This document shows, in pieces, positions 1 through 5,907 of a stretch of DNA of 64,000 nt; the first letter of the stretch is position 1, and each line of letters opens with the position of its first letter. The position numbers and the translations under genes are program-made. This DNA comes from a bacterium (GTDB lineage: Bacteria; Auribacterota; UBA6266), in the NCBI GenBank assembly GCA_023228325.1, contig JALOBK010000001.1:1217549-1281548 (forward strand), written 5' to 3'. Below the pieces are notes generated by a model. It had not been told where the DNA came from, ran no database searches, and was given only the letters and a program-made list of their open reading frames with translations.

Positions 1-1
1 A

Positions 2-640
2 GCCCTGAAGAAAGAGCTGATAGAGTACGCGAATTTCGTGCAGAATATGTTCGATAAAAGCATCAAAGGCCTTCAGAAAAAAGATGAGGCCTCTCTTCAG
101 GACATAATAAGCAAAGATGAACCCAGGGCGAACAGGGAAGAGATACAGCTTGATAAACTGTGCACTGTCCTGATAGCCCAGTATGAGCCGCGCGCGAGCG
201 ATCTCAGGACGGTCCTTATGATATTAAAGATAAACAATGACCTTGAAAGAATGGCCGACCACGTGATAAACATAACGGAAAGCAGCCTTTTCCTGATTGA
301 GCGCCCGTCAATGGGGATACTCGATGATGTCATAACAATGAGCGGGCTTACAGGCAAAATGCTCAAGAACAGCGTTGATTCTTTTGTAAGTAAGGATGTG
401 GAAAAGGCGAGGCTGGTCTGCCGGACCGATAAACAGGTCAACGAACTCAGGGACAGGATAGTGGAAAAACTCATTTCCCTTATGAGCGCCGATTCTCACA
501 ATATCGAGCGCGCCCTTCACCTTATGAGGATAACGACAAACCTTGAAAGGATATCCGACCTTACGACCAACATATGCGAGGATGTCATTTTTATGGTTGA
601 AGGCCAGGTGATAAAACACCATCACGAGCAGGGGGAGTGA
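2..640 (+). CDS. phoU: Phosphate transport system regulator PhoU (5' end outside window)
   Basis: PhoU links the Pst phosphate ABC transporter to its sensor kinase and dampens phosphate uptake. The reading frame is open from the first base, so the N-terminus is missing; an internal GTG at 38 is unlikely to be the start because the family pattern begins upstream. Two copies of the PhoU three-helix unit are visible. Each carries the family metal-binding signature, E-R-M-A-D-H followed by N-I-T-E in the first and E-R-I-S-D-L followed by N-I-C-E-D in the second. Length and repeat spacing fit the C-terminal portion of a protein of about 220 residues. The partner pst genes would lie upstream, outside the window. 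No terminator follows directly; the next feature is a low-complexity spacer and then a tRNA. Confidence 0.95.
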   Translation, partial: ALKKELIEYANFVQNMFDKSIKGLQKKDEASLQDIISKDEPRANREEIQLDKLCTVLIAQYEPRASDLRTVLMILKINNDLERMADHVINITESSLFLIERPSMGILDDVITMSGLTGKMLKNSVDSFVSKDVEKARLVCRTDKQVNELRDRIVEKLISLMSADSHNIERALHLMRITTNLERISDLTTNICEDVIFMVEGQVIKHHHEQGE

Positions 641-715
641 CGAGGGCGCGAAAGACGAAAAACGTAGGACGTAAAGAATGTAGGATGTTGGACGTGAAAA
701 AACGTTGTTCTTTAT

Positions 716-742
716 CTTAACCTTAACCTTAACCTTAACCTT
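716..742. repeat. Short tandem hexamer repeat (CTTAAC)n
   Basis: A little over four tandem copies of the hexamer CTTAAC lie in the spacer between phoU and the tRNA gene. They follow a short stretch at about 661-697 with imperfect repeats of a GTAGGAYGT-like word. No gene is visible between 641 and 817. The repeat could arise by replication slippage; no function is evident. Confidence 0.7.
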
Positions 743-817
743 TCTACCTGTCTCTATGTTTATTATTGCTTGTAAAAGAATTGCCTATCTCATATAATCT
801 CCATTCTTGGTAAAAAT

Positions 818-894
818 GCCCCCATCGTCTAGCGGCCTAGGATGCATGGTTCTCAGCCATGAGACCGCGGGTTCGAATCCCGCTGGGGGTGCCA
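818..894 (+). tRNA. tRNA-Glu (anticodon CTC)
   Basis: The 77-nt cloverleaf includes an encoded CCA. The acceptor stem GCCCCCA pairs with TGGGGGT, with one G-U pair at the end. The anticodon stem CATGG/CCATG encloses a seven-base loop with CTC at 852-854. The T arm contains GGGTTCGAATCCC. Discriminator G and the GCCCCC start are typical of tRNA-Glu, and anticodon CTC reads GAG. The sequence from 877 to the CCA is repeated downstream at 1062-1079. Confidence 0.95.
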
Positions 895-903
895 GCGTTT
901 AAT

Positions 904-937
904 AAAAAAAAGGCGGCCTTTTGGCCGTCTTTTTTTA
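904..937 (+). terminator. Rho-independent terminator after tRNA-Glu
   Basis: A GGCGGCC/GGCCGTC stem with a TTTT loop is flanked by A8 on the left and T8 on the right. The flanks pair to extend the stem to 15 bp, with one G-U pair. The U tract immediately after the stem fits termination of the tRNA transcript. The A tract on the other side makes it potentially bidirectional. Confidence 0.9.
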
Positions 938-1046
938 TTAAGTGTGGTATTTGCCACGCAGATTCGAACCCTTGGGTTCGTTTCGAAGCGAAGCGTAGAA
1001 CAGCTGAACTTTTTGAAGAAAAGTCAGAGCCCTGAACGAAGTGAAG

Positions 1047-1079
1047 GGTGCCAAAGGCACCATCCCGCTGGGGGTGCCA
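1047..1079 (+). repeat. Hairpin plus duplicated tRNA-Glu 3' end
   Basis: A perfect hairpin GGTGCC-AAA-GGCACC (1047-1061) is followed by 18 bases identical to the 3' end of the tRNA-Glu gene, including CCA (1062-1079 against 877-894). Identity to a tRNA 3' end is the usual mark of an attachment site left by a tRNA-targeting integrase. No integrase gene is present in the interval. A further hairpin TTTCGCC-TTT-GGCGAAA follows at 1081-1097. Confidence 0.75.
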
Positions 1080-1225
1080 ATTTCGCCTTTGGCGAAATAG
1101 AGCAATCGAAAATAGAAAGTAGAAATCTGACAATTATTCGATTGCGGTCTAATTTCGATTTTCTATTCTCACTATTTGACCAAATCTTATGACGACTTTC
1201 CTTGTGGATTCATTTTAAAGCAAAG

Positions 1226-1250
1226 GGTGCTGAAAGCACCATCCCGCTGG
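1226..1250 (+). repeat. Second hairpin copy with truncated tRNA-Glu repeat
   Basis: GGTGCT-GAA-AGCACC followed by ATCCCGCTGG is a diverged copy of the unit at 1047-1071. The two stem differences (C to T on the left arm, G to A on the right) compensate each other and preserve pairing. This suggests that the folded shape has been maintained or converted between copies. The tRNA-like part stops after ten bases. Confidence 0.65.
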
Positions 1251-1253
1251 CTT

Positions 1254-1344
1254 CCCTAACATCCTGTCAATGAGCATAATAGATGAATTTATACTTGTAA
1301 TATATGATTTTTGGGCGTATATTTGTCTCTGCAATGTGTTAGGG
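1254..1344. repeat. Widely spaced inverted repeat CCCTAACA/TGTTAGGG
   Basis: CCCTAACA at 1254-1261 is the exact reverse complement of TGTTAGGG at 1337-1344. The outward order YYYAAC then GTTRRR with roughly 90 bp between ends is the arrangement of the outer core sites of an integron attC site. The interior shows little further pairing, so this is only a candidate. It lies upstream of the small membrane-protein gene at 1540. Confidence 0.3.
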
Positions 1345-1539
1345 AAATCTGTATATGTTATTGTGCTATTGATTTTCAGGAAAAGACCCCTTTCGTCTAT
1401 TATGTTATTACAGTCAAAAGACGAATTGAGTCAGCGGGTTTCCTGTACAAATACTGGGATGAAAACTAAACTTTTTTTAAGAAAAGATTTCAATAATATA
1501 AAAAACGACGTTCGTATATTAATTGTTCGGGATAAACGC

Positions 1540-1857
1540 ATGAAAACAACTGGAACCAAGCGAGTCGCGATGGCTCTCATCGCAGGTGTCCTGGGCGGCG
1601 GCATCGCTGCCAGCGCGTTCTACCTTCATGCTTCACGCCTGTATTCCCAAACACCCTCCGATCCGCAGAAAGCTATCGGATATATCTTCATTGCATTGTA
1701 CTCGGCACTTGTTGGTGCCCCAGCTTTCGGCTCTGTCTTCACCGGCTTCATGATTCCGCTTGTCCGACACAACAAGACTGCAATGCTCGGATTATCTGTC
1801 CTATCCCTCTTGCTAGCTCTGGCAACAGCGCTCCTTGTCATCTTCAGTCCGAAATGA
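1540..1857 (+). CDS. Small three-helix membrane protein, unknown function
   Basis: I do not recognise the family. The 105-residue product has a short basic N-terminus and three hydrophobic helices at about residues 7-27, 42-63 and 77-102, so it should sit in the inner membrane. The frame is open further upstream to 1270, but that extension has an A/T-rich composition unlike the rest. The ATG followed by K-T-T-G-T-K-R is the best start, although no clear Shine-Dalgarno sequence precedes it. Codon use is richer in CTC, GTC and ATC than the surrounding chromosome, which suggests transfer. A strong palindrome follows 30 bp after the stop. Together these features are reminiscent of a promoterless integron gene cassette. 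Confidence 0.5.
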   Translation: MKTTGTKRVAMALIAGVLGGGIAASAFYLHASRLYSQTPSDPQKAIGYIFIALYSALVGAPAFGSVFTGFMIPLVRHNKTAMLGLSVLSLLLALATALLVIFSPK

Positions 1858-1878
1858 TGAAAACATCCCGAACCATGA

Positions 1879-1936
1879 GTTGGAGTTTACGTTTCTGCCG
1901 CGGCGGCAGAAACGAAACTCACCTCTAACGTTATAG
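1879..1936. other. attC-like imperfect palindrome
   Basis: The core is a 12-bp inverted repeat (1890-1901 and 1903-1914, CGTTTCTGCCGC and its complement) around one G. It continues outward through GAGTTT/AAACTC with one unpaired A at 1889, then GTTGGAG at 1879 against CTCTAAC at 1923, followed directly by GTTATAG. A long imperfect palindrome with an extrahelical base and flanking AAC/GTT triplets is how single-stranded integron attC sites look. The core boxes do not match the RYYYAAC/GTTRRRY consensus exactly, and no integrase gene is in the window. Confidence 0.4.
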
Positions 1937-1946
1937 AAGAACACCC

Positions 1947-1975
1947 TTGACAAACGTGTATTCATAGTATACAAT
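1947..1975 (+). promoter_or_regulatory. Sigma-70 promoter of the toxin-antitoxin operon
   Basis: TTGACA at 1947-1952 and TACAAT at 1970-1975 are separated by 17 bp. Transcription would begin about 25 bp before the antitoxin start codon. An inverted repeat overlaps the spacer and start region. Confidence 0.8.
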
Positions 1976-1993
1976 GTATTACAAATGAATACA
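1957..1993. promoter_or_regulatory. Putative antitoxin operator (inverted repeat)
   Basis: TGTATTCAT at 1957-1965 and its exact complement ATGAATACA at 1985-1993 bracket the -10 box. Ribbon-helix-helix antitoxins usually bind such repeats to repress their own operon, so this is the likely autoregulatory site. Confidence 0.6.
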
Positions 1994-2007
1994 AAGGGGA
2001 GAAGAAT

Positions 2008-2226
2008 ATGAGTACATCCGTATCTGTAAGAATACCGGATAAATTAGCTAAAGAGCTTGAATCTGTAGCTAAAATTACAGAGAGGTCAAGGTCCTTTCTT
2101 ATCCAGAAAGCACTGGAATCTTATCTTGTAGAACAGGCTGATTTGCAGATTGCGCTTGACCGCCTGCGCGATACATCCGATCCCATTATCTCCATCGGGG
2201 AAATGAGAAAAGAACTTGAAATATAA
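2008..2226 (+). CDS. RelB/CopG-type ribbon-helix-helix antitoxin
   Basis: The 72-residue protein begins S-T-S-V-S-V-R-I-P, the DNA-contacting beta strand of ribbon-helix-helix proteins. It continues with the E-R-S-R-S-F-L-I-Q-K-A helix-turn and an acidic C-terminal tail (residues 50-72) that would wrap the toxin. AGGGGAG lies 6-7 bases before the ATG. Its end overlaps the toxin start by 11 bp, so the two are translationally coupled. It is expected to neutralise the toxin encoded next and, with it, repress the promoter at 1947. Confidence 0.9.
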   Translation: MSTSVSVRIPDKLAKELESVAKITERSRSFLIQKALESYLVEQADLQIALDRLRDTSDPIISIGEMRKELEI

Positions 2227-2470
2227 AATAGCATTCAAGAAATCGGTTGCTCGCGATCTAAAAAAAATTGATAGCCAGCATGCTAAGAGGATATTAAATA
2301 AAATCGAGAAAGATTTGCCTAAAACAGCTGCGCAATATCCTGAACTTAAGGGAAAATTCTCAGGGTTGCGTAAATGCAGAATAGGTGACTATCGAATTAT
2401 ATTTTCTATTATGGAAAATACTGTTTTAATTACAAGAGTAGGTCACAGAAAAGAAGTATATAAAAGATAA
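2216..2470 (+). CDS. RelE/ParE-superfamily toxin
   Basis: The 84-residue basic protein has the RelE fold pattern: an N-terminal strand K-I-A-F-K-K-S-V-A-R-D, two helices rich in lysine, then R-I-G-D-Y-R-I-I-F and a final strand ending R-V-G-H-R-K-E-V-Y. The conserved arginines, and the H-R-K-E-V-Y tail found in RelE mRNA interferases, support ribosome-dependent mRNA cleavage rather than gyrase poisoning, though this is inferred. The start is a TTG inside the antitoxin gene. The toxin should be held inactive in complex with the upstream RHH protein. Confidence 0.88.
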   Translation: MKYKIAFKKSVARDLKKIDSQHAKRILNKIEKDLPKTAAQYPELKGKFSGLRKCRIGDYRIIFSIMENTVLITRVGHRKEVYKR

Positions 2471-2478
2471 CAGTTTGT

Positions 2479-2509
2479 TTCACCGGCTGGACTTGAACAG
2501 CCCGGTGAA
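2479..2509 (+). terminator. Hairpin after the toxin gene
   Basis: TTCACCGG and CCGGTGAA form an 8-bp stem with an inner CTG/CAG pairing, nine bases after the toxin stop codon. There is no U tract, so it may be an mRNA-stabilising hairpin rather than an intrinsic terminator. Confidence 0.35.
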
Positions 2510-2537
2510 TGCCGAATGTTCCTCCTCAACCCCCCGA

Positions 2538-2566
2538 TTGACACAAATCCTCTTTAAGAGTAATAT
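2538..2566 (+). promoter_or_regulatory. Promoter of the BaiN-like flavoprotein gene
   Basis: TTGACA (2538-2543) and TAATAT (2561-2566) are separated by 17 bp. The predicted start of transcription is within about ten bases of the start codon, and no Shine-Dalgarno sequence lies between, so the message may be leaderless or nearly so. Confidence 0.6.
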
Positions 2567-2580
2567 CGGTTAATTTGAAT

Positions 2581-3759
2581 ATGAAAGTGAAAAATCATTT
2601 TGATGTCATTATCATCGGGGTGGGGGCGTCCGGCCTGATGTGCGCTCTCTCGGCGGGAAAAAGAGGGCGGAGTGTCCTGGTTCTGGAGCATTCAAAAGAA
2701 GCCGGCGCCAAGGTTCTTGTCTCGGGCGGCGGTAAATGCAATTTTACCAACCTTAGCGTGGATAAAGAAAACTACATCTCGGAGAATCCTCATTTTGTCA
2801 CCTCGGCATTGCGGCGTTTCACACAGCATGATTTTACAGGTCTTCTTGATGAGTATGGCGTGAAATACGAGGAAAGGGAACACGGCCAGCTTTTCTGCAG
2901 GGGGAGCGCGAAAGAGGTGATTAACCTTTTACTGAAGGAATGCGGCGCTGCGGGTGCGAAAATCCGGACGGGATGCAGTGTAAAGAAAATTGAAAGAGAG
3001 AAAAATTTCCGCGTAAAAACAAATTTGGGAGATTTTATTTCCGAGTCGCTGGTCATTGCCACAGGAGGGCTGTCCCTGCCGGAATCCGGCGCGACTGCTT
3101 TAGGATATAAGATAGCCATACAATTTGGAATCAGGGTTATTAAACAGTTTCCCGGACTGGTGCCTCTTGTTTTGAAAGAAGTAAAAGATTTTAAAAGCCT
3201 GTCAGGGATATCCGTTAATGCTTGCGTATCGGTAAACGGCTATTTGTTCAAAGATGCAGTCTTGTTTACCCACAGGGGTTTGAGCGGTCCCGCTATACTG
3301 CAGGCATCTAACTACTGGCATAAGGGAGATGAGATTATAATAAATCTTCTCCCGGATGTTAATCTTGAAGAACAACTTGCCCTATGGCAAAGGGAAAAAC
3401 CCAAATCAACAGGTAAAAACCTGTTATCGACGTTGTTGCCCAGGAGGCTTGCAGCATATTTGTGTTCCGGCCTCAATATAGAAAGGCCAATCAGCCAGTA
3501 CAGCAAAAAAGATATGAAAAGAATTGCAGAGATATTCAACGCCTGGGGTGTCCGCCCCGTCGACACAGAAGGCTACAGCAAGGCGGAGGTTACAAGAGGC
3601 GGTGTCGATACAGATGAGTTATCATCCAGGACTTTTGAGGCGAAAAAAGTGAAAGGGCTTTACTTTATAGGCGAAGTCCTTGATGTCACCGGCTGGCTGG
3701 GGGGATACAACCTGCAGTGGGCCTGGTCATCCGGCTATTGCGCCGGCCAATACGTTTAA
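2581..3759 (+). CDS. BaiN/HI0933-family FAD-dependent oxidoreductase
   Basis: This is a cytoplasmic flavoprotein of the HI0933/YhiN/BaiN family. The dinucleotide-binding motif G-V-G-A-S-G-L-M near residue 15 and the family signature V-L-V-S-G-G-G-K-C-N-F-T-N around residues 50-60 are present. Near the C-terminus, G-L-Y-F-I-G-E-V-L-D-V-T-G-W-L-G-G-Y-N-L-Q-W is the strongly conserved FAD-capping segment. At 392 residues it is full length. Members of the family reduce diverse substrates (BaiN acts on bile-acid intermediates) and the physiological substrate here cannot be read from sequence. An in-frame TTG lies two codons upstream; the ATG is preferred. It stands alone behind its own promoter. 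Confidence 0.92.
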   Translation: MKVKNHFDVIIIGVGASGLMCALSAGKRGRSVLVLEHSKEAGAKVLVSGGGKCNFTNLSVDKENYISENPHFVTSALRRFTQHDFTGLLDEYGVKYEEREHGQLFCRGSAKEVINLLLKECGAAGAKIRTGCSVKKIEREKNFRVKTNLGDFISESLVIATGGLSLPESGATALGYKIAIQFGIRVIKQFPGLVPLVLKEVKDFKSLSGISVNACVSVNGYLFKDAVLFTHRGLSGPAILQASNYWHKGDEIIINLLPDVNLEEQLALWQREKPKSTGKNLLSTLLPRRLAAYLCSGLNIERPISQYSKKDMKRIAEIFNAWGVRPVDTEGYSKAEVTRGGVDTDELSSRTFEAKKVKGLYFIGEVLDVTGWLGGYNLQWAWSSGYCAGQYV

Positions 3760-3823
3760 TCACATAAAAATCTATTTATTTTATGGCCTCATTCTAATAA
3801 ACTCTATAAAAAGGCAGAGTTTA

Positions 3824-4216
3824 ATGAAAAAAGCAATCTTAACTCTTCTTATAATTTTAGGGATTTGTCTGCTTGTGCCGTTTATTTTTGTAAAGGTTTT
3901 CCTGGACCAGATTGAAATCCCCGTCACAGAGCCGGAACCTGTTGTTGAGCAGCAGCCGGCCGAAGTCGAAGAAGTCAAAAGAGTTCCACAGAAAGTAAAA
4001 TGCCCCGATTGCGGAGGAGAAGGCTGCATACAATATGAGAAAGTGGAAAAATGCCCTATGTGCAAGGGCAATAAACTTGTAAAATCAGGAATGAAGGGGT
4101 CTGACACGATGTATCCGTGCCCCAAATGCGGCGGAACCGGTGTTAAGAAAAAGACCGCGTGGAAAACATGCCCCAAATGCGGGGGGAAAGGTTATATAGA
4201 GCGTTATAGCCGGTAG
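3824..4216 (+). CDS. Membrane-anchored DnaJ-type zinc-finger protein
   Basis: The 130-residue product has one N-terminal transmembrane helix (about residues 4-25), a short acidic/proline linker, then four CxxCxGxG-type repeats (C-P-D-C-G-G-E-G, C-P-M-C-K-G-N-K, C-P-K-C-G-G-T-G, C-P-K-C-G-G-K-G). Four such repeats bind two zinc ions, as in the DnaJ cysteine-rich domain, but no J domain is present. It could act as a membrane-linked folding or thiol-disulphide factor. The reading frame is open upstream into the previous gene. The start is placed at the ATG before K-K-A-I-L because a GGCAGAG sequence precedes it and the hydrophobic segment follows at once. The ArsC-like gene begins six bases after its stop, so they are probably co-transcribed. 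Confidence 0.8.
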   Translation: MKKAILTLLIILGICLLVPFIFVKVFLDQIEIPVTEPEPVVEQQPAEVEEVKRVPQKVKCPDCGGEGCIQYEKVEKCPMCKGNKLVKSGMKGSDTMYPCPKCGGTGVKKKTAWKTCPKCGGKGYIERYSR

Positions 4217-4222
4217 TATCTT

Positions 4223-4651
4223 ATGGGTAAGAAAAAAGTCCTTTTTATATGCGTTCATAATTCCGCGAGAAGCCAGATGGCTGAAGCTTATCTTAAGAAG
4301 TTTTCGCCGGACGACTTTGATGTTGAGAGCGCCGGACTGGAGCCGGGAGAGCTGAATCCTGTTGTCGTGGAGGCAATGAAGGAGGATGGCATTGATATTT
4401 CCGGAAACAAAACTAAAAGCGCGCATGATTTTATCCGCCAGGGCAGAAAGTACGACTATGTTATTACGGTCTGTGACGAATCGGGAAGGGAAAAATGCCC
4501 TGTTTTCCCGGGCAAAGTAGAAAGGCTGCACTGGAGCTTCCCGGACCCGTCTTCTCTGAAAGGCAGCGCGCCGGAGAAACTGGAGAAAATCAGGGAAATA
4601 AGGGATTCCATCAAGAAGAGAATCACGGACTGGCTGAAGGAGCCGCGCTGA
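4223..4651 (+). CDS. arsC: Arsenate reductase / low-molecular-weight phosphatase family protein
   Basis: The protein has the LMW-phosphatase P-loop C-V-H-N-S-A-R-S with catalytic C10 and R16. A W-S-F-P-D-P-S-S segment near residue 106 supplies the general-acid aspartate. The H-N-S-A-R-S-Q-M-A-E-A form is typical of thioredoxin-coupled ArsC proteins rather than true tyrosine phosphatases. At 142 residues it is normal size. A cysteine is present in V-I-T-V-C-D-E, the region that holds the second redox cysteine of the ArsC relay, but the third cannot be assigned with certainty. No ars operon genes adjoin it, so a general phosphatase role remains possible. Confidence 0.82.
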   Translation: MGKKKVLFICVHNSARSQMAEAYLKKFSPDDFDVESAGLEPGELNPVVVEAMKEDGIDISGNKTKSAHDFIRQGRKYDYVITVCDESGREKCPVFPGKVERLHWSFPDPSSLKGSAPEKLEKIREIRDSIKKRITDWLKEPR

Positions 4652-4653
4652 GA

Positions 4654-5286
4654 TTAACTTTTGCCGTTCTGAGGCGGTATAACTCCCCCCGAAACAATAC
4701 ACTTGATTGCCTTATCCACAGAAATATCCAGTTCGATGATTTTATCTTTAGGGACGAAAAGTATCATTCCCGAAAAAGGCGCCGGAGCGAGCGGCACAAA
4801 CACAGTTATAAGGTTTTTATTTGCTTTCCTGTTCAGTTCATAGAGTTCTTCATTGGTTATAAAACCGAGAGAATAGGATTCTTTTGTGGGGTATTCGACA
4901 AGTACGACCTTCTTGAATTTATCTTTTTTATTTGAACTGAAAAGGGAATCGGACAGTTCCTTTGCCGAAGGGTAAATATGGGCTATAAAGGGGATTTTTA
5001 AGATTAATTTCTCAAAGACAGGAAAGATCTTTATTCCGATTATGTGGCTTGATATGAACCCGACTATCAGTATGATGAGGATTGTTGTCAGAAACCCCAG
5101 CCCGGGTATGGAAAAACCGTATTCTTTTATAAGCAGGGCATTGACATATTTGCCTGTGAGCTGGTCGGCAAAACGGAATATGATGACTATGATATAAACG
5201 GAAACGAATAAGGGGAATATGGTTGCTATCCCCGCAAAAAAGGATTTTTTTAAAGAGGAAACAAATGTGGTTTTATGCTCATCCAT
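4654..5286 (-). CDS. DUF502-family integral membrane protein
   Basis: The 210-residue protein matches the DUF502 pattern. After a short polar N-terminus there are two long hydrophobic helices (about residues 15-38 and 57-80). Conserved segments include I-P-F-I-A-H-I-Y-P-S-A-K-E-L, V-L-V-E-Y-P, and V-F-V-P-L-A-P-A-P-F-S-G with a following V-P. The function of the family is unknown. The gene converges on the ArsC-like gene, two bases apart. Its promoter at 5294-5322 places the transcription start next to the ATG, so the mRNA is probably leaderless. Confidence 0.88.
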   Translation of the reverse strand: MDEHKTTFVSSLKKSFFAGIATIFPLFVSVYIIVIIFRFADQLTGKYVNALLIKEYGFSIPGLGFLTTILIILIVGFISSHIIGIKIFPVFEKLILKIPFIAHIYPSAKELSDSLFSSNKKDKFKKVVLVEYPTKESYSLGFITNEELYELNRKANKNLITVFVPLAPAPFSGMILFVPKDKIIELDISVDKAIKCIVSGGVIPPQNGKS

Positions 5287-5293
5287 ATAAAAG

Positions 5294-5322
5294 ATTATAC
5301 CAGTTTCTGTCTTTTTGTTTAA
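5294..5322 (-). promoter_or_regulatory. Extended -10 promoter of the DUF502 gene
   Basis: Read on the minus strand, TGG-TATAAT forms an extended -10 box (TATAAT complement at 5294-5299, TGG complement at 5300-5302). TTAAAC lies 17 bp upstream (complement at 5317-5322). The start of transcription would fall within a base or two of the ATG at 5286. Confidence 0.6.
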
Positions 5323-5340
5323 GGTTTTTATATGAAGCCC

Positions 5341-5368
5341 TTGACAAAATCGGAAATATCGTTATTAT
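5341..5368 (+). promoter_or_regulatory. Promoter of the PEP-CTERM-like gene
   Basis: TTGACA (5341-5346) and TATTAT (5363-5368) are 16 bp apart. The predicted start of transcription lies inside the palindrome that begins at 5371, a classical place for repressor binding. Confidence 0.65.
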
Positions 5369-5370
5369 TT

Positions 5371-5402
5371 ATAATATGATGTAACCGGTTACATCATATT
5401 AT
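5371..5402. promoter_or_regulatory. 32-bp perfect palindrome with LacI-type operator core
   Basis: All 32 bases are self-complementary. The central 14 bases, TGTAACCGGTTACA (5380-5393), fit the LacI/GalR-family operator pattern TGNAANCGNTTNCA with its central CpG. Placement directly downstream of the -10 box suggests repression by blocking transcription start. No LacI-family regulator is encoded in this window. A transcribed RNA hairpin is the alternative reading, but the position relative to the promoter favours an operator. Confidence 0.75.
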
Positions 5403-5427
5403 CTGTTTTCGACATTGTGGGGGAGAG

Positions 5428-5907
5428 ATGGTTAGAAAAGTTTGTTACTTTGTTGTTTTTCTTTTTGTTTCCATATGTATAACTTCTTTTGCTGAGCCAA
5501 GTTATACAGTTTTAGCTCCGGGTTCTACCGATGCCAGGTATGTTTTTGAGTATTCCGATGAAGTATGGTACTACATTAACGTGCCTGATTATTCCTCTTA
5601 TTGGCCCGGGGGTTGTACGATAAGCGGCGATGTTGACTGGTATCATGAAGGCCAGCATGAGGGGTATGCTTACTTAAACCAGATGGGGCAGAACTGGAAA
5701 TATATAGGCTCCGGCCTGGAGGCGGGAAACTGGACAATATATACGGTTGTCGATTATTATCACGCCGAACAGTATAAGAGAGATTATTTTACAGCGACGG
5801 CTTCATTTTATATCAATCCCGTGCCTGAGGTTTCAACTGTCGTATTCTGGGCTGCGGGTTTCGCGGGGTTAATCTTGCTTAAGAGGAAAAGTTTGTTTCA
5901 GGGTTGA
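5428..5907 (+). CDS. Secreted protein with PEP-CTERM-like sorting signal
   Basis: The 159-residue product has a cleavable signal peptide (residues 1-22, ending near S-F-A). Its central domain is rich in tyrosine and tryptophan, with a W-Y-H-E-G-Q-H-E-G-Y-A-Y-L segment. The C-terminus (from about residue 132) reads V-P-E-V-S-T, then a 17-residue hydrophobic helix, then K-R-K. That is the tripartite PEP-CTERM architecture recognised by exosortases, with V in place of the second P. It should be exported, cut at the motif and released or attached to the surface matrix. GGGGGAGAG precedes the ATG. The last ten bases overlap the convergent HEAT-repeat gene. The central domain is unrecognised. Confidence 0.75.
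   Translation: MVRKVCYFVVFLFVSICITSFAEPSYTVLAPGSTDARYVFEYSDEVWYYINVPDYSSYWPGGCTISGDVDWYHEGQHEGYAYLNQMGQNWKYIGSGLEAGNWTIYTVVDYYHAEQYKRDYFTATASFYINPVPEVSTVVFWAAGFAGLILLKRKSLFQG

Noticed and set aside
716..742. CRISPR-like or functional tandem array
   Set aside because: The repeat unit is only six bases with no spacers, so it is a simple sequence repeat. No CRISPR array or cas gene is seen anywhere in the window.
955..972. A second tRNA on the minus strand (GGGTTCGAATC motif)
   Set aside because: Only a T-arm-like word is present; no acceptor, D or anticodon arms can be folded around it.
837..1133. Minus-strand open frame of 98 codons across the tRNA gene
   Set aside because: Its C-terminal G-I-R-T-R-G is the usual artefact of translating a tRNA T arm backwards, and it covers the tRNA-Glu and its terminator.
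1270..1539. Upstream extension of the small membrane protein gene
   Set aside because: The extension is A/T-rich with different composition, covers the candidate attC-like repeat and has no ribosome-binding site; the ATG at 1540 gives a compact three-helix protein.
4495..4935. Plus-strand frame of 146 codons across the arsC end and DUF502
   Set aside because: It overlaps two well-supported genes on both strands and its product is low-quality translation.
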